A stretch of DNA of 64,000 nucleotides from positions 719,374 through 783,373 of the forward strand of contig NZ_FOTE01000001.1 in assembly GCF_900114475.1 (NCBI RefSeq), written 5' to 3'. Source of the stretch: Paenibacillus sp. 1_12 (GTDB lineage Bacteria > Bacillota > Bacilli > Paenibacillales > NBRC-103111). Under the pieces are notes generated by a model. That model was given only the letters and a program-made list of their open reading frames with translations, was not told where the DNA came from and searched no databases. Below, piece by piece: positions 1 through 9,571 of the stretch (the stretch's first letter is position 1; the number at the start of each line of letters is the position of its first letter). A program made the position numbers and the translations under genes.

Positions 1-1777
1 TAAAATGAATCCCTTTTTCGACAATCGCTGCGATATATTTATCAAAAATCCCATCCACGGCTGCTCGATCACCAGATTTCAAAGCGTTACCCAACTGATC
101 CTCCATCAGCTTCAGCTGTGTATACACCGTGACCTCCATCATTTTCTTGCCGGCATCGATGTCCTCATAATGGATGATAATCTCCTGTCCCAAACTCATT
201 CGGCACTTCAACGCCTCTAGACATTCTCCATAAGCCAAAACTGACTGCGTCACACGCTCAAAGGGCCGACTAATCCCGATGCTAACGGGAAGCTGCAGAA
301 ATTCATGCACCTTGGCTTTAATTTGCTCTGCGATTTCATAAAACTGCTGCTTCAGCTGAGCGTCATTATCATAGGAACTTAGCAGCAGCGTTACCTGCGA
401 TTGATTCAGCAAAATGGGGCTGAATCGATCCTCCTTGGAAATAATCTCACCTACAATATTATTAATCGCAAACAGCAGAAGCTCCTTATCGTGCTCCTGA
501 TAACGCGTTTCCTGCAAGGAATCAATCTGTACGGCCAATACACCGAGCCGTTTCCATTCAGTAGGAAATCCAAAAATTTGCGAACGGTAAGCAAATTCAC
601 TATCAGATAGCTGTCCTGCAAATAACTTCAGCATAAAAAATTCCTTCAGTTGACTGAATTGCCCAATAACCTGCTGCTGCAGCATTTTCTCTGTGCTGAA
701 CAGGGTGGTGAACCTTTTTTCAATGGACAAGAATTCATCTTTGTTATCCTGGCCTTCGATCTCAATTGCCTTCGTAAACTCAAACAACCGCTTAATCGGC
801 GAATACATTTTTCGGCTACCATACAAAGCGAACAAGCCAACCAGCACAAAAATGATCGAACACGCGATAAACGTGATCCAGGCGATTTTGCGTGATTGCT
901 GGGTGATGTCCTTGATCGATACGGCAGATACATACATCCAGCCGTTAAAAGGCGAAGACCGGAATGTAATACCAAGCATTTTATCGTTTACTTCCGCATT
1001 AAAAAAACCGCTTTCTTCATTGGTCTCAGCTATATGCTGGGCTACCATAGTATGAATTTCACGATTTCTGCCAATCATGCTACCTTCTGCAAGAAAATCG
1101 TTTCCATTTCTATCGAGTAAGAACACTTCCCCCAGTTTGTTATTGGAGGACAGCAGCTCTCTGAGCTCACTGTTGCCAATTTCTACAATTAACAGCCCCT
1201 TCGGCTGTCCCTTTGTTGGAATAGGGATCTTGTAGATCATCCTGATAACCTTGGAACCAATGCTTGCATCCTCGGAGAATACCTCTGTAGTGCTGGCTCG
1301 TGTATCATTATTCATAAGATTACCGGTCACCCAAAATAAGCTGTTTGGGTACTGAGCATACGAAGCCATTCGAGCGTTATCTGCAAATGTACTGAATTTG
1401 CGAAAAATGGAGAAACTGACAAGCCAATCGTTCTGCAGATTGACTAGATAAGCTTCACGTATGCCTGTATACGTTTGCAAACTAAACAGGCCCTTGGATA
1501 AATCTCTGATTTCAATAAAGTCGTCTGTGCTCAGATCTTTGTTCATGGATTCCACAACTAGCGGAGAATTTAAATATTGCAGGGAAGTAAACTCCAGTGT
1601 CTTCAAAACTTGCTCTATGCGCATTTGCGTTTGCAAAAGCACCTGCATATTGCCTTCCTTGACCTTTTCCTCAATATCGCCAGAAGCAATATAATAAGAA
1701 ATCAGACCGATCGAGATGACAGATATTGCTGCGAGTATAAAGCTGAAGCCAAGAAGACGCAGCAAAAATTTGGGCAT
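1..1777 (-). CDS. Membrane-anchored AraC-type transcriptional regulator, 3' part missing (off window)
   Basis: About 592 codons are visible and the C-terminus lies beyond base 1. The protein starts MPKFLLRLL, has a membrane segment at about residues 7-30, an extracellular sensor region of about 260 residues, a second membrane segment near residues 297-320 (KIAWITF...), then a cytoplasmic linker. This is the layout of the large AraC regulators common in Paenibacillus; the complete relative at 23542-25908 carries the AraC DNA-binding domain at its C-terminus, which here would be off the window. No HFxxN histidine-kinase box is seen in the visible part, so a kinase is less likely. ATG 1777 is preceded by AAAGGGAG. 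It lies downstream of the solute-binding gene 1932-3458 and probably senses the same sugar. Confidence 0.75.
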   Translation of the reverse strand, partial: MPKFLLRLLGFSFILAAISVISIGLISYYIASGDIEEKVKEGNMQVLLQTQMRIEQVLKTLEFTSLQYLNSPLVVESMNKDLSTDDFIEIRDLSKGLFSLQTYTGIREAYLVNLQNDWLVSFSIFRKFSTFADNARMASYAQYPNSLFWVTGNLMNNDTRASTTEVFSEDASIGSKVIRMIYKIPIPTKGQPKGLLIVEIGNSELRELLSSNNKLGEVFLLDRNGNDFLAEGSMIGRNREIHTMVAQHIAETNEESGFFNAEVNDKMLGITFRSSPFNGWMYVSAVSIKDITQQSRKIAWITFIACSIIFVLVGLFALYGSRKMYSPIKRLFEFTKAIEIEGQDNKDEFLSIEKRFTTLFSTEKMLQQQVIGQFSQLKEFFMLKLFAGQLSDSEFAYRSQIFGFPTEWKRLGVLAVQIDSLQETRYQEHDKELLLFAINNIVGEIISKEDRFSPILLNQSQVTLLLSSYDNDAQLKQQFYEIAEQIKAKVHEFLQLPVSIGISRPFERVTQSVLAYGECLEALKCRMSLGQEIIIHYEDIDAGKKMMEVTVYTQLKLMEDQLGNALKSGDRAAVDGIFDKYIAAIVEKGIHF

Positions 1778-1838
1778 CGGACGACCATCTCCCTTTCTTC
1801 GTAATTACTTCCTATAATAACACATTATGAGCTTAGCA

Positions 1839-1877
1839 CGCCCAAAAAACCTTACCAAAGGCAAGGTTTTTTGGGCG
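1839..1877 (-). terminator. 15-bp perfect hairpin after the solute-binding gene
   Basis: Arms 1839-1853 and 1863-1877 are perfectly complementary (CGCCCAAAAAACCTT against AAGGTTTTTTGGGCG), with a 9-base loop. It lies between the stop of the 1932-3458 gene and the start of the regulator gene. The T-run lies inside the stem and none follows it, so it may act as a terminator, an attenuator or a 3'-end stabiliser. Confidence 0.6.
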
Positions 1878-1931
1878 AAATCACTCTAATGCTGCCTCAT
1901 TTTTTAACCTGCTTCTACCGTTGTACCACAA

Positions 1932-3458
1932 TTATTTCTTGTTTTTGGCAAAAGCTTCCTCATATTCTTTTATCAGGGAGTCGCCGCCAGCTTTGCGCCA
2001 TTTGGCAACCTCATCAGCCCAGCCAGCATCGTCAATTTTACCTACAATGTATTTGGTCTGTGCATCTGCAATTTGGGTATCCAGTTCTTTTCCACGTTCA
2101 GAATAAGTTTTGGATGATAATGTCAATGCCGGGTTGGCTATTGCATACTTCAGACCTTCAGGCTCCATTTTATAACCCTTCATGGCTAGTTCTGTATCCT
2201 TAAGTGGTGGTACATTATATGTTTCAAAGTTGATCAGATTATCGCGGTAAGGCTTCACTTCACGGTTAAAGGCTGTAAGATCGGTCCATTCGACAAAGCC
2301 ATTGTCAGCTTTCTTGTGGTGAACGCCTTCAATACCGCGTTTTTGCAGGAGAGACATGTCTTTATCCAATAATTTATCCAGGAATGACAACAGTTGTCTC
2401 ACTTCAGCTTCATTTTTCACTGTTGATTTAGGGAATGCAAGGAATCCGTTGTTACCAGACTGACCGGAAATTCTTGGACCTGATGGTCCTTCCCATGAAG
2501 TAATATCCATCTGTGCAGTGCTCACTACTTTTACAATACGGTCTTGAATATTCGCTGCGTTGGTAGCTACGCCGTTGATCTTGATAACGGCACGACCGGA
2601 TTCGAATTGTTTATCCATTTCCGTGGCATCCAAAGCCGGGAAGTCCTGATTGATCAGCTTTTCCGAATAAAGCTTTCTAAACAGCTTCAAAGTATCGACA
2701 AATTGTGGAGTCAAAAATTCAGGTGTGAATTTCCCACTTCCATCTACGCCCCACTTATTAACTCCGCCTTGGCTTACTGATAGCCTACTCAGGACGGAGT
2801 TCGCACCGTCATTATACTTTTTGTCCAGCATGAATCCGTACGTATCTTTTCCGTTCTTTTCTGATAGCGTTTTCACAACATTGTACCATTCATCCAATGT
2901 TTTCGGCATTTTCAAGCCCGCAGCATCCATCAAATCCTTGCGGTAAATAACAGCCGGACGGCCAATTTCACGATAGTTCGGTATTCCGTAAAGCTTACCG
3001 TCGATTTTAATATTTTCATAATATTGTGCATTTTGTGCAGCCAAATTTTTGTAGTCTTTTAAATAAGAGCCAATTTCCCAGAATTGATCGGACTGAGCCG
3101 TATTGATAATAGTCGGAACATAATTGACCTTCAAAATCTTCGGTAATTCATTAGAAGCAATCATTACATTGATTTTTTCATCATACGTCGAGTTGGGTAC
3201 CCATTGAATACTTAATTTAGTATTCGTATATTTCTCAATCGCTTGTTCAATCGTATTACCCTTAGCCGGTATGTCACCAACTTGAGGCATCACAATCGAT
3301 ATTTCTACAGGTTTGGTATCTGCCGGTTTAGTATCTGCAGGCTTAGCCGCATCTGTCTTCTTACTTGCAGGTTGATCTCCTCCACAACCTGCCAATACCC
3401 CCATCGCCATCGTAATCGTACCGACTGCTGCAAACCATTGCCTAGGTGTCCTGTTCAT
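1932..3458 (-). CDS. Extracellular solute-binding lipoprotein (LplA/YtcQ-like, sugar ABC importer)
   Basis: A 508-residue binding protein with a lipoprotein signal: MNRTPRQWF, a hydrophobic stretch, lipobox LAGC with the lipidated Cys near residue 25, then a Lys/Ala/Thr/Asp linker. Length and the body (KTLDEWYNVVKTL, a late WADEVAKWRK) fit the roughly 500-residue family that feeds oligosaccharides to LplB/LplC-type permeases. ATG 3458 is chosen because AAAAGGGGTAATGG precedes it; the longer open frame to 3494 has no such site. No permease genes flank it, so it either uses permeases encoded elsewhere or is a spare receptor for the regulator gene at 1-1777. Confidence 0.88.
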   Translation of the reverse strand: MNRTPRQWFAAVGTITMAMGVLAGCGGDQPASKKTDAAKPADTKPADTKPVEISIVMPQVGDIPAKGNTIEQAIEKYTNTKLSIQWVPNSTYDEKINVMIASNELPKILKVNYVPTIINTAQSDQFWEIGSYLKDYKNLAAQNAQYYENIKIDGKLYGIPNYREIGRPAVIYRKDLMDAAGLKMPKTLDEWYNVVKTLSEKNGKDTYGFMLDKKYNDGANSVLSRLSVSQGGVNKWGVDGSGKFTPEFLTPQFVDTLKLFRKLYSEKLINQDFPALDATEMDKQFESGRAVIKINGVATNAANIQDRIVKVVSTAQMDITSWEGPSGPRISGQSGNNGFLAFPKSTVKNEAEVRQLLSFLDKLLDKDMSLLQKRGIEGVHHKKADNGFVEWTDLTAFNREVKPYRDNLINFETYNVPPLKDTELAMKGYKMEPEGLKYAIANPALTLSSKTYSERGKELDTQIADAQTKYIVGKIDDAGWADEVAKWRKAGGDSLIKEYEEAFAKNKK

Positions 3459-3712
3459 TAAACCATTACCCCTTTTCCTACTATAGTTTTGCAAATATGC
3501 CTACCTCATAATCGGATGAAACTACAAGTTCCCGCCCGATATAAGCTGAGTATATCGTCATGCTCCATTACAAACAATCCTCTTTATTTAACTTGTTGCG
3601 ATCCGTGTCTAATCCCAGTCTTATCAAGGGTTTGCGAGTGCATAAACCAATCTAATGAGTATTGTTGTTTCTCTATAATAGCAGATTCGTGTGGGAAAAC
3701 CCCTATTAATGA
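3459..3712 (-). other. Intergenic region upstream of the solute-binding gene
   Basis: No gene, repeat or RNA structure was recognised here. It should contain the promoter of the 1932-3458 gene, but no clear -35/-10 pair or cre-like site was found by eye. Confidence 0.4.
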
Positions 3713-3752
3713 AAAAAGCTGACTCCCTTTTTAACAAAGGAAACCAGCTTTT
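3713..3752 (-). terminator. Rho-independent terminator of the lactonase gene
   Basis: Read on the minus strand, AAAAGCTGGTTTCC pairs with GGGAGTCAGCTTTT (some G-U pairs) around an 11-base loop, and the 3' arm ends in a T-run. It lies about 35 bases past the stop of 3787-4872. Confidence 0.75.
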
Positions 3753-3786
3753 ATTCAAAATTAACATCCTAAGCTGCATCAATAAA

Positions 3787-4872
3787 CTATGGCAGTTTAT
3801 AAAAGCGCACGCAGGTCGGTTGAGGCATCGTAATTTGCTGTCCAGTTGGCGTCAGCTTGCCGCTGTCCGGGTCTACCCGGAACCAGTACACCGAGTCTGA
3901 GTCTTTGTTGGCTGCAATCAAGAATCGTCCACTTGGCGTCAAGCTGAAATGCCGAGGATGCTTGCCCAGGGTGGACGTATGCTGAAGCAGGCTCAGCTTG
4001 CCGCTTAACGGATCGATCGCGAATACGACGATGCTGTCATGTCCACGATTCGAACCATACAAATAACGTCCACAAGGAGATATCTGAACTTCAGCCGTAG
4101 AGCTCGTTCCTACAAAGTCTTCAGGCAGCGTGTTTACCGTTTGGATGGACAGCAGCTTGCCAATCAGTCGCTCATAAGAGAATACCGTGATCGTGGAGCT
4201 AAGCTCTTCGATCACATAAGCAAAATTGCCGGATGGATGAAAAGCAAAATGGCGCGGGCCTGCACCAGGGTTAACAGCAACCTCGTCGTGAAGCACCAAT
4301 TTAGCACCTTGGCGATCTAAACGGTACACCATAATTTTATCCAGCCCTAGATCAGGAACAATTACAAACTGATCGGACGGATCCGGAAAAATCGAATGTG
4401 GATGAGCAGAGCCCTGACGATCGGCTACAACACCGCTTCCCCCGTTGTGATGCATGCTGCCGCAGAGCTCGCCAATATTCCCATCATCTTGCAGCTTGAA
4501 TAAGGAAACATTGCCTTCTCCATAGCTGACAGTCATCAGAAATTGCTCGCCAATATCCGTATTGATATGAGTGGCAGACTTGTCTGCCCCATCCTGGCTG
4601 CTCGCCAATGTCAGCTTACCTGTAGTCTCGTCGATCTGGTAAGCATAAATAACTGATGTTGGTTGCCCTTCATAAGCCTGCGTAAAGGAATAGAGCTTCT
4701 TATGCTTATCACTGACTTTAATGAAGGTGGGATCCTTCAGACCTGAAACAGATTCAATAAAAGTTAACTGCTCCGTGTCCTCATCAAACTGGTACGAAAA
4801 AATACCAGGTAGTTCCTTTCCTGTATAGGAACCCAAATAAATCACATAGTTTGAGCTTTCCAAAAGACCCAC
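3787..4872 (-). CDS. Lactonase family protein, 6-phosphogluconolactonase-like seven-bladed beta-propeller
   Basis: 361 residues, the usual size of the YkgB/Pgl-type lactonase family, a cytosolic beta-propeller that opens sugar lactones such as 6-phosphogluconolactone. Family motifs seen: IYLGSYT at the start, repeated blade sequences, HPHSIFPDPS, GAGPRHFAFHPSG, CGRYLYGSNRGHDSIVVF and GKHPRHFSLTPSGRFL near the end. GTG 4872 has only a GGAATGGA-type site; a TTG nine bases further in (4863) is an alternative start. It has its own terminator and is separated by 140 bases from the sugar operon upstream, so a separate role in the oxidative pentose phosphate pathway is most likely. Hydrolysis of a sugar lactone linked to the neighbouring operon is possible but unproven. 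Confidence 0.85.
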   Translation of the reverse strand: MGLLESSNYVIYLGSYTGKELPGIFSYQFDEDTEQLTFIESVSGLKDPTFIKVSDKHKKLYSFTQAYEGQPTSVIYAYQIDETTGKLTLASSQDGADKSATHINTDIGEQFLMTVSYGEGNVSLFKLQDDGNIGELCGSMHHNGGSGVVADRQGSAHPHSIFPDPSDQFVIVPDLGLDKIMVYRLDRQGAKLVLHDEVAVNPGAGPRHFAFHPSGNFAYVIEELSSTITVFSYERLIGKLLSIQTVNTLPEDFVGTSSTAEVQISPCGRYLYGSNRGHDSIVVFAIDPLSGKLSLLQHTSTLGKHPRHFSLTPSGRFLIAANKDSDSVYWFRVDPDSGKLTPTGQQITMPQPTCVRFYKLP

Positions 4873-5012
4873 TCCATTCCATGGTAGAATTGTTCTTCAC
4901 TATTGTAACCTAATTTCCTTGTGAAGTCCTCTCCAAGCATGGCAAGAGGGAACAACTCGCTTCAGCCATCACATTGTGGGTATTTGCACTCAGGCGAAAT
5001 GTTTTACAAGCT

Positions 5013-6461
5013 TTAAACAACAGTAATCCGCAAAGCTAAATACGATTTACCCGGGAGAGCAACCTTGCAGCTTCCCTGGTATGTATGCGTAAGCCGTTCA
5101 ATTCGCATCTCCCACGTATCAATAAGATCAATATGGAAACAACGATGCTCTGGAAGCTGTAGTTCCCAATAGCTTGGTTGGCTGCGCCCAAAATAAATCC
5201 AGAAGCAGTTGCGCTCTCTCTCAGCTTCCCATAAGTCTGCCTGCCCTGCTTCCATCAATTCGCGTAAAAATTGAATTCGCTTCGGACTATCCCCAACCAA
5301 CCTACCACCACGGGAAATCCACGTTCCGCCGCCTTCACTTTCATAAGCTTCGCCATGTGACGCATATCCGCCCCGGACCTGACTTTCCCAAATTCTCCGC
5401 AGCATCTCCTCACCCGAGATATTGCCCCACCTGCGAATGGCATTTCCTTCATAACAGCATTCATCGACAACGACAGGTTTGCCGTATGTATCAAGCCAGC
5501 TGGTCGTCCATGAAGTTTCCCAATGCTGAATACTTTGATGCGTTACCCAAGGCTTGGAATAATCATAAGTGGCCGTCCGTTCATAATCGTACATCTTCGT
5601 TCCATTATGGATGGAGCGCAAATGGCCATAGGGATCCAGACGCTGCACAGTTTGCAGTAACCGATCCCAGTCATTCATCGATTTATGAATATTAAAATCA
5701 AATTCGTTAGCAATCGACCACCATACGTTTCGGAACGACGACAGCCGGGCTATTACATATTTCAAATAAGCTGCTTCCACCTCTATATCAAGCTGTTCAA
5801 AACCCCAAACGCCTTGATCATAGGGATGAAATAAAATAATATCAGCTTCAATGCCAAGCCGCTGCAAATCCTCAAGCCTTTGTTCCATATGCGCAAAAAA
5901 ATCCGGGTTAAACCGCTGTATATCGACACCAAACTCCCTGCTGCCAGCAAAAGCAAGCATAGAAGGATTCATTTCCCCAGTGGGCAGTATACACATTCGA
6001 ACCTTATTAAACGGCGAAGCAGCGAGTACAGTTAAGGTTGTCTGCTCTTGTGCTTCATCCCCGTGATGAAACCAATGATACAACGTCGTACCAAATGGCA
6101 AATAAGGTGTGCCATCCCTATAGATGAACCTATATTTATCTTTTACGCTTACAGGACCATGGTTATTTCCAATGGGAGCTGTAACCTGAAGTTGTCCATG
6201 CTGGGCATCCAGCTCCTTACAATTACTAAAAGTCACATAGCTCCAAGACCCTATCGCATCTGGCATAAAACGAAGCTTATATATACCGCCGCCATCGTAA
6301 AAACCATCTGTTTTCACCACACGGTTGTGATGCCTGAATTCGGCGTGGAACATAATCTCCCGAAAGGGATTACCGGTGTCCGGACCGTGAAAGCTGCGTT
6401 CATAACGCGCCCAGCATTCCAGCGTATCTGAAGCAGCTCCGATTGTATTCTTATTGTACAT
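5013..6461 (-). CDS. Apiosidase-like glycoside hydrolase (DUF5060-DUF4038-DUF5605), copy C
   Basis: 482 residues without a signal peptide, so cytosolic. Residues about 14-95 match DUF5060 (CWARYE..., GFYDGGGIYKLRFMPD). The central TIM-barrel-like part (about 115-400) fits the DUF4038 apiosidase-like catalytic domain (the GH140 relatives): YLPFGTTLYHW, FNKVRMCILP, NVWWSIANEFDF with E253, and KPVVVDECCYEG with E334. The two glutamates are the candidate catalytic pair. The C-terminal 80 residues fit DUF5605. It is the last gene of the long sugar operon, with 26 bases to the gene before it. Expected role: cleave an imported glycoside, perhaps an apiosyl sugar. The substrate is inferred from the neighbours. 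Confidence 0.8.
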   Translation of the reverse strand: MYNKNTIGAASDTLECWARYERSFHGPDTGNPFREIMFHAEFRHHNRVVKTDGFYDGGGIYKLRFMPDAIGSWSYVTFSNCKELDAQHGQLQVTAPIGNNHGPVSVKDKYRFIYRDGTPYLPFGTTLYHWFHHGDEAQEQTTLTVLAASPFNKVRMCILPTGEMNPSMLAFAGSREFGVDIQRFNPDFFAHMEQRLEDLQRLGIEADIILFHPYDQGVWGFEQLDIEVEAAYLKYVIARLSSFRNVWWSIANEFDFNIHKSMNDWDRLLQTVQRLDPYGHLRSIHNGTKMYDYERTATYDYSKPWVTHQSIQHWETSWTTSWLDTYGKPVVVDECCYEGNAIRRWGNISGEEMLRRIWESQVRGGYASHGEAYESEGGGTWISRGGRLVGDSPKRIQFLRELMEAGQADLWEAERERNCFWIYFGRSQPSYWELQLPEHRCFHIDLIDTWEMRIERLTHTYQGSCKVALPGKSYLALRITVV

Positions 6462-6487
6462 TTTATCAACTCCGATCTACCCTCTGT

Positions 6488-7969
6488 TTACCTTTTGGAA
6501 TGATCCTTCGTATAATTGTCTTTCTGTTCAGCATGCTGGATCACTGAACTCAGCTTCTTATTGTAGGACGATGATTCTGTAAAAGCTTCAATACCCGCGC
6601 CTTTTAAGGATAGGTCGTATTTCCTTTTGGACATGATTTCTTGCGGGTACCATCTGCTTATGCGTAAAGCATGAAAAGGAAGCGTCGGCAGATTCACCGC
6701 AATATTTTGGTCAAAAATACCCACCACAGCAGTAACGGTCATATTCCATACATCGATGATTTCTACTGTATAACGGCCTTCAGGCAATTGAAGCTGTCTG
6801 GAAGGAAACCTATGAATGCCAAAATATTGCAAATAATACTCTCCTTCACAACCAACTGTTGCTGCATCATAAAAAATCGGCATATATCGAAGCCCGAGTG
6901 GAGCCTCCTCCAGAATTCTGCGCAGAAAAGCAATTCGCGTTACAGCCGAGCCCTGCAGACAGCCGCCATCATTGTGCCAGCTGCTCCCATCCGGCAGAAG
7001 AAACATTTCGCCATACCCAGCATATCCGCCTCTGCAAACACTTTCCCAGATACGGTTGGTCATTTCTTCACCTGGTAAGCTTCCCCACAGCGTGGAAGCA
7101 TCCCCTTCACAGCCGCACGCCTCCATCAGTATGGGCTTCCTATGCAATCCCGCATAATAGGATACTTGGCTTGGGTCCATGCCCTGCAGGCTGACATGAG
7201 TCAAACCTCTGTTTCCATAATCGCTCAAAGGATTCGTACTATGGATAGTCACAAGATGATGGTAAGGATCCCGATCCTCCAGAATGCGAAGAAGCTTCAG
7301 CTTATTGAGCTCCACTGAAGCTTGCTCTCCTCGAATAAGCAGTGACCACCAAACATTGCGATAGGCAGCCAGCCTTGTTACGGTCTGCTGTACAAAAGCC
7401 GCAGCCTGCGGCTCTTCAATCCCGCAATCCAGCAATAGCTCAGCTTCCACACCCAAACTCATGAGTCGGACTAGCACTTCCTCAATCACGGTGAAATCGT
7501 CAATACTATTGTCCAAACAAAATCGAATTTTATTAAATGGAGCTTGAGCAATGGAAGCTATCGTCGATTCAACTTGAGCTTGCCCAAACCCGTTCAGGCA
7601 GGTCGTACTGAATGGATAATATGGTGTGCCGTCGGCATAGCAAAAATCCTTGTCGCCGATAATGCCAACAGGTCCTGAATTGCCCTCTCGTGGCGCGGTA
7701 CAAAAAATTTTCCCAGTACTCCTCCCACTAATCAAGTCCATTGATCCAATGCTTACTTCATACAACCATTCACCCGGTTCATCCGGCATAAAACGAACCC
7801 GATACTCGCCTGAGCTATCGATAAAGGCAGTAACTTCCCTGACTCGGCTGCCTTTTGAAAAAATGACCTTACCTTCAAGCATTCCTCCAAGCTCTCCATG
7901 CTTACCCACTATAGTAGGCAGGATCAGCTCCAAGATGTCCCAGCACTCAACGTGTTGTATCTGTTCCAT
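6488..7969 (-). CDS. Divergent apiosidase-like paralogue lacking one candidate catalytic Glu, copy B
   Basis: 493 residues, aligned end to end with the paralogues at 5013-6461 and 12823-14319: a DUF5060-like N-terminus (GEYRVRFMPDEPGEW), a barrel (YYPFSTTCLNGF, FNKIRFCLD) and a DUF5605-like C-terminus. The otherwise conserved NVWWSxANEFDF block reads NVWWSLLIRGEQ (about 204-215), so the candidate acid/base Glu and its Asn are gone. The second Glu is kept in KPILMEACGCEG (E283). The block between FNKIRF and the LL.. strand is also shorter. The frame is intact, so it is not a simple pseudogene; it may be a pseudoenzyme or act on a different bond. A C-terminal extension of about 45 mostly charged residues is unique to this copy. 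Confidence 0.72.
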   Translation of the reverse strand: MEQIQHVECWDILELILPTIVGKHGELGGMLEGKVIFSKGSRVREVTAFIDSSGEYRVRFMPDEPGEWLYEVSIGSMDLISGRSTGKIFCTAPREGNSGPVGIIGDKDFCYADGTPYYPFSTTCLNGFGQAQVESTIASIAQAPFNKIRFCLDNSIDDFTVIEEVLVRLMSLGVEAELLLDCGIEEPQAAAFVQQTVTRLAAYRNVWWSLLIRGEQASVELNKLKLLRILEDRDPYHHLVTIHSTNPLSDYGNRGLTHVSLQGMDPSQVSYYAGLHRKPILMEACGCEGDASTLWGSLPGEEMTNRIWESVCRGGYAGYGEMFLLPDGSSWHNDGGCLQGSAVTRIAFLRRILEEAPLGLRYMPIFYDAATVGCEGEYYLQYFGIHRFPSRQLQLPEGRYTVEIIDVWNMTVTAVVGIFDQNIAVNLPTLPFHALRISRWYPQEIMSKRKYDLSLKGAGIEAFTESSSYNKKLSSVIQHAEQKDNYTKDHSKR

Positions 7970-8011
7970 ATCCCGCTTCGTTCACTTCCTTTGCTATGTT
8001 GCCTTACCGGT

Positions 8012-9559
8012 TTAGGAAATAACGGCCTGCACTGCTTTTTGCCAACCCTCATGAAACGCATCACTCACTCGTTTATCCATCGTTGGGGTATACCCGATTG
8101 AGGCCCTAACCAGTCCATGCAGCTCATCTATGCTGTTCCAATAACCGATACACAGCCCGCCAAGAAATGCCGATCCGATAGCAGATAACTCAGCAGCGGA
8201 CGGTTTCACGATTTCAGCCTGCAGCATATCAGCCTGAAACTGCATTAATAGTCGATTTCCGGCAGCACCTCCATCCACTCGCAGCTGCACGATGGGAACA
8301 CCGGACTCTGCCTCCATTAATGCTACTGTATCACGAACCTGGTAAGCGATGCTTTCCATCGCCGCTCTGATGATATGGCTCTTGCCGCTGCTTCGGCTCA
8401 TGCCGACAATGGCGGCTCGAGCATGGGGAACCCAATACGGTGCGCCAAGCCCTACAAATGCAGGTATCAAATATACGCCTTCATTATCTGAAAGTGCCTC
8501 AGCCTGCGCTTCAGCTTCCGAATAATCAGTAAACAGCCCGAGTTGATCACGCACCCACTTCATGCAATCGCCTGTACAGTGAATAATCCCCTCCAATGCA
8601 TAATTCACCTTGCCATCCATACCCCAAGCTATCGCGGTAACCAGTCCATTCACCGATGCAACAGGCTTCTCGCCAATATTCATCATCACCGAGGTACCCG
8701 TTCCATAGGTAGCTTTGGCCATGCCGGGCTGGTGGCACAGCTGCCCGAACAGTGCAGCTTGCGAATCTCCGATAACCCCCGAGATCGGAATGGAATCCGC
8801 GAATAGTTCCGGATCTGCTGTGTAGCCGTAAATCTCATTACTGGATTTGACCTGCGGAAGTCCAAGATTCCCAACACCAAAGATCTCGATTAATTCCTCA
8901 TCCCATTGAAGCGTATGAATATTAAACAAGGAGGTCCGGCTTGCATTCGTATAATCTGTTGCATGAACAGCTCCACCTGTCAGCTTCCAAATCAACCAGC
9001 TGTCGATTGTACCTGCGAGCAGACGATCTGTATGGATGTTCCCCTTACCCATTGCTTTCATCTGCTGCACATGATCGCAAATCCACCGGAATTTGCTGGC
9101 AGAGAAATAGGGGTCAAGCACAAGGCCTGTTTTGGCATTAATCTGAATCTCATAGCCTTGATCGTTCAATACTGCGCATAGATCCGTTGTTCTGCGGCAT
9201 TGCCACACAATTGCATTATATACCGGAAGCCCTGTTGCCGAATCCCAGACTACCGCTGTTTCCCGTTGATTCGTTAGTGTGATGACAGCAATTTGCTGCG
9301 TAGCAATCCCGCTTCCCTTTACAATCTCCTTGATTGCATGAATTACATTGCGGTAAATTTCCATCGGATCGTGCTCGACCCAACCAGGCTGCGGATAGAT
9401 TTGAGCATGCTCAATGGCATACTTGCTAATGATATTGCCAGACTTGTCAATTAATAAGGTTTTGGTGCCCGAGGTGCTTTGATCGACAGCCAATATATAA
9501 GCTTGATCATGCTGCTTATAGGAAGCTGCTGAATGCTGCGATGCCGTGTTATTCTCCAT
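8012..9559 (-). CDS. FGGY-family sugar kinase (glycerol-kinase-like; proposed apulose kinase)
   Basis: 515 residues with both FGGY domains: ILAVDQSTSGTKTLLID at the N-terminal phosphate site, PGWVEHDP, TNQRETAVVWD, the GVIGDSQAALFGQ region, and the C-terminal signature with VDGGAAGNRLLMQFQADML. Overall it resembles glycerol kinase, but GlpF, GlpD and similar genes are absent and it sits between a split transketolase (12 bases upstream) and apiosidase-like genes. In the described transketolase route for D-apiose, an FGGY kinase phosphorylates apulose before transketolase acts, and that is the proposed role here. ATG 9559 has GAGGAGC upstream. Plain glycerol or xylulose kinase activity cannot be excluded from sequence alone. 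Confidence 0.82.
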   Translation of the reverse strand: MENNTASQHSAASYKQHDQAYILAVDQSTSGTKTLLIDKSGNIISKYAIEHAQIYPQPGWVEHDPMEIYRNVIHAIKEIVKGSGIATQQIAVITLTNQRETAVVWDSATGLPVYNAIVWQCRRTTDLCAVLNDQGYEIQINAKTGLVLDPYFSASKFRWICDHVQQMKAMGKGNIHTDRLLAGTIDSWLIWKLTGGAVHATDYTNASRTSLFNIHTLQWDEELIEIFGVGNLGLPQVKSSNEIYGYTADPELFADSIPISGVIGDSQAALFGQLCHQPGMAKATYGTGTSVMMNIGEKPVASVNGLVTAIAWGMDGKVNYALEGIIHCTGDCMKWVRDQLGLFTDYSEAEAQAEALSDNEGVYLIPAFVGLGAPYWVPHARAAIVGMSRSSGKSHIIRAAMESIAYQVRDTVALMEAESGVPIVQLRVDGGAAGNRLLMQFQADMLQAEIVKPSAAELSAIGSAFLGGLCIGYWNSIDELHGLVRASIGYTPTMDKRVSDAFHEGWQKAVQAVIS

Positions 9560-9571
9560 GGCGTAAGCTCC

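Noticed and set aside
646..975. 109-codon minus-strand frame
   Set aside because: It lies in another frame of the same strand as the membrane regulator and has no start context.
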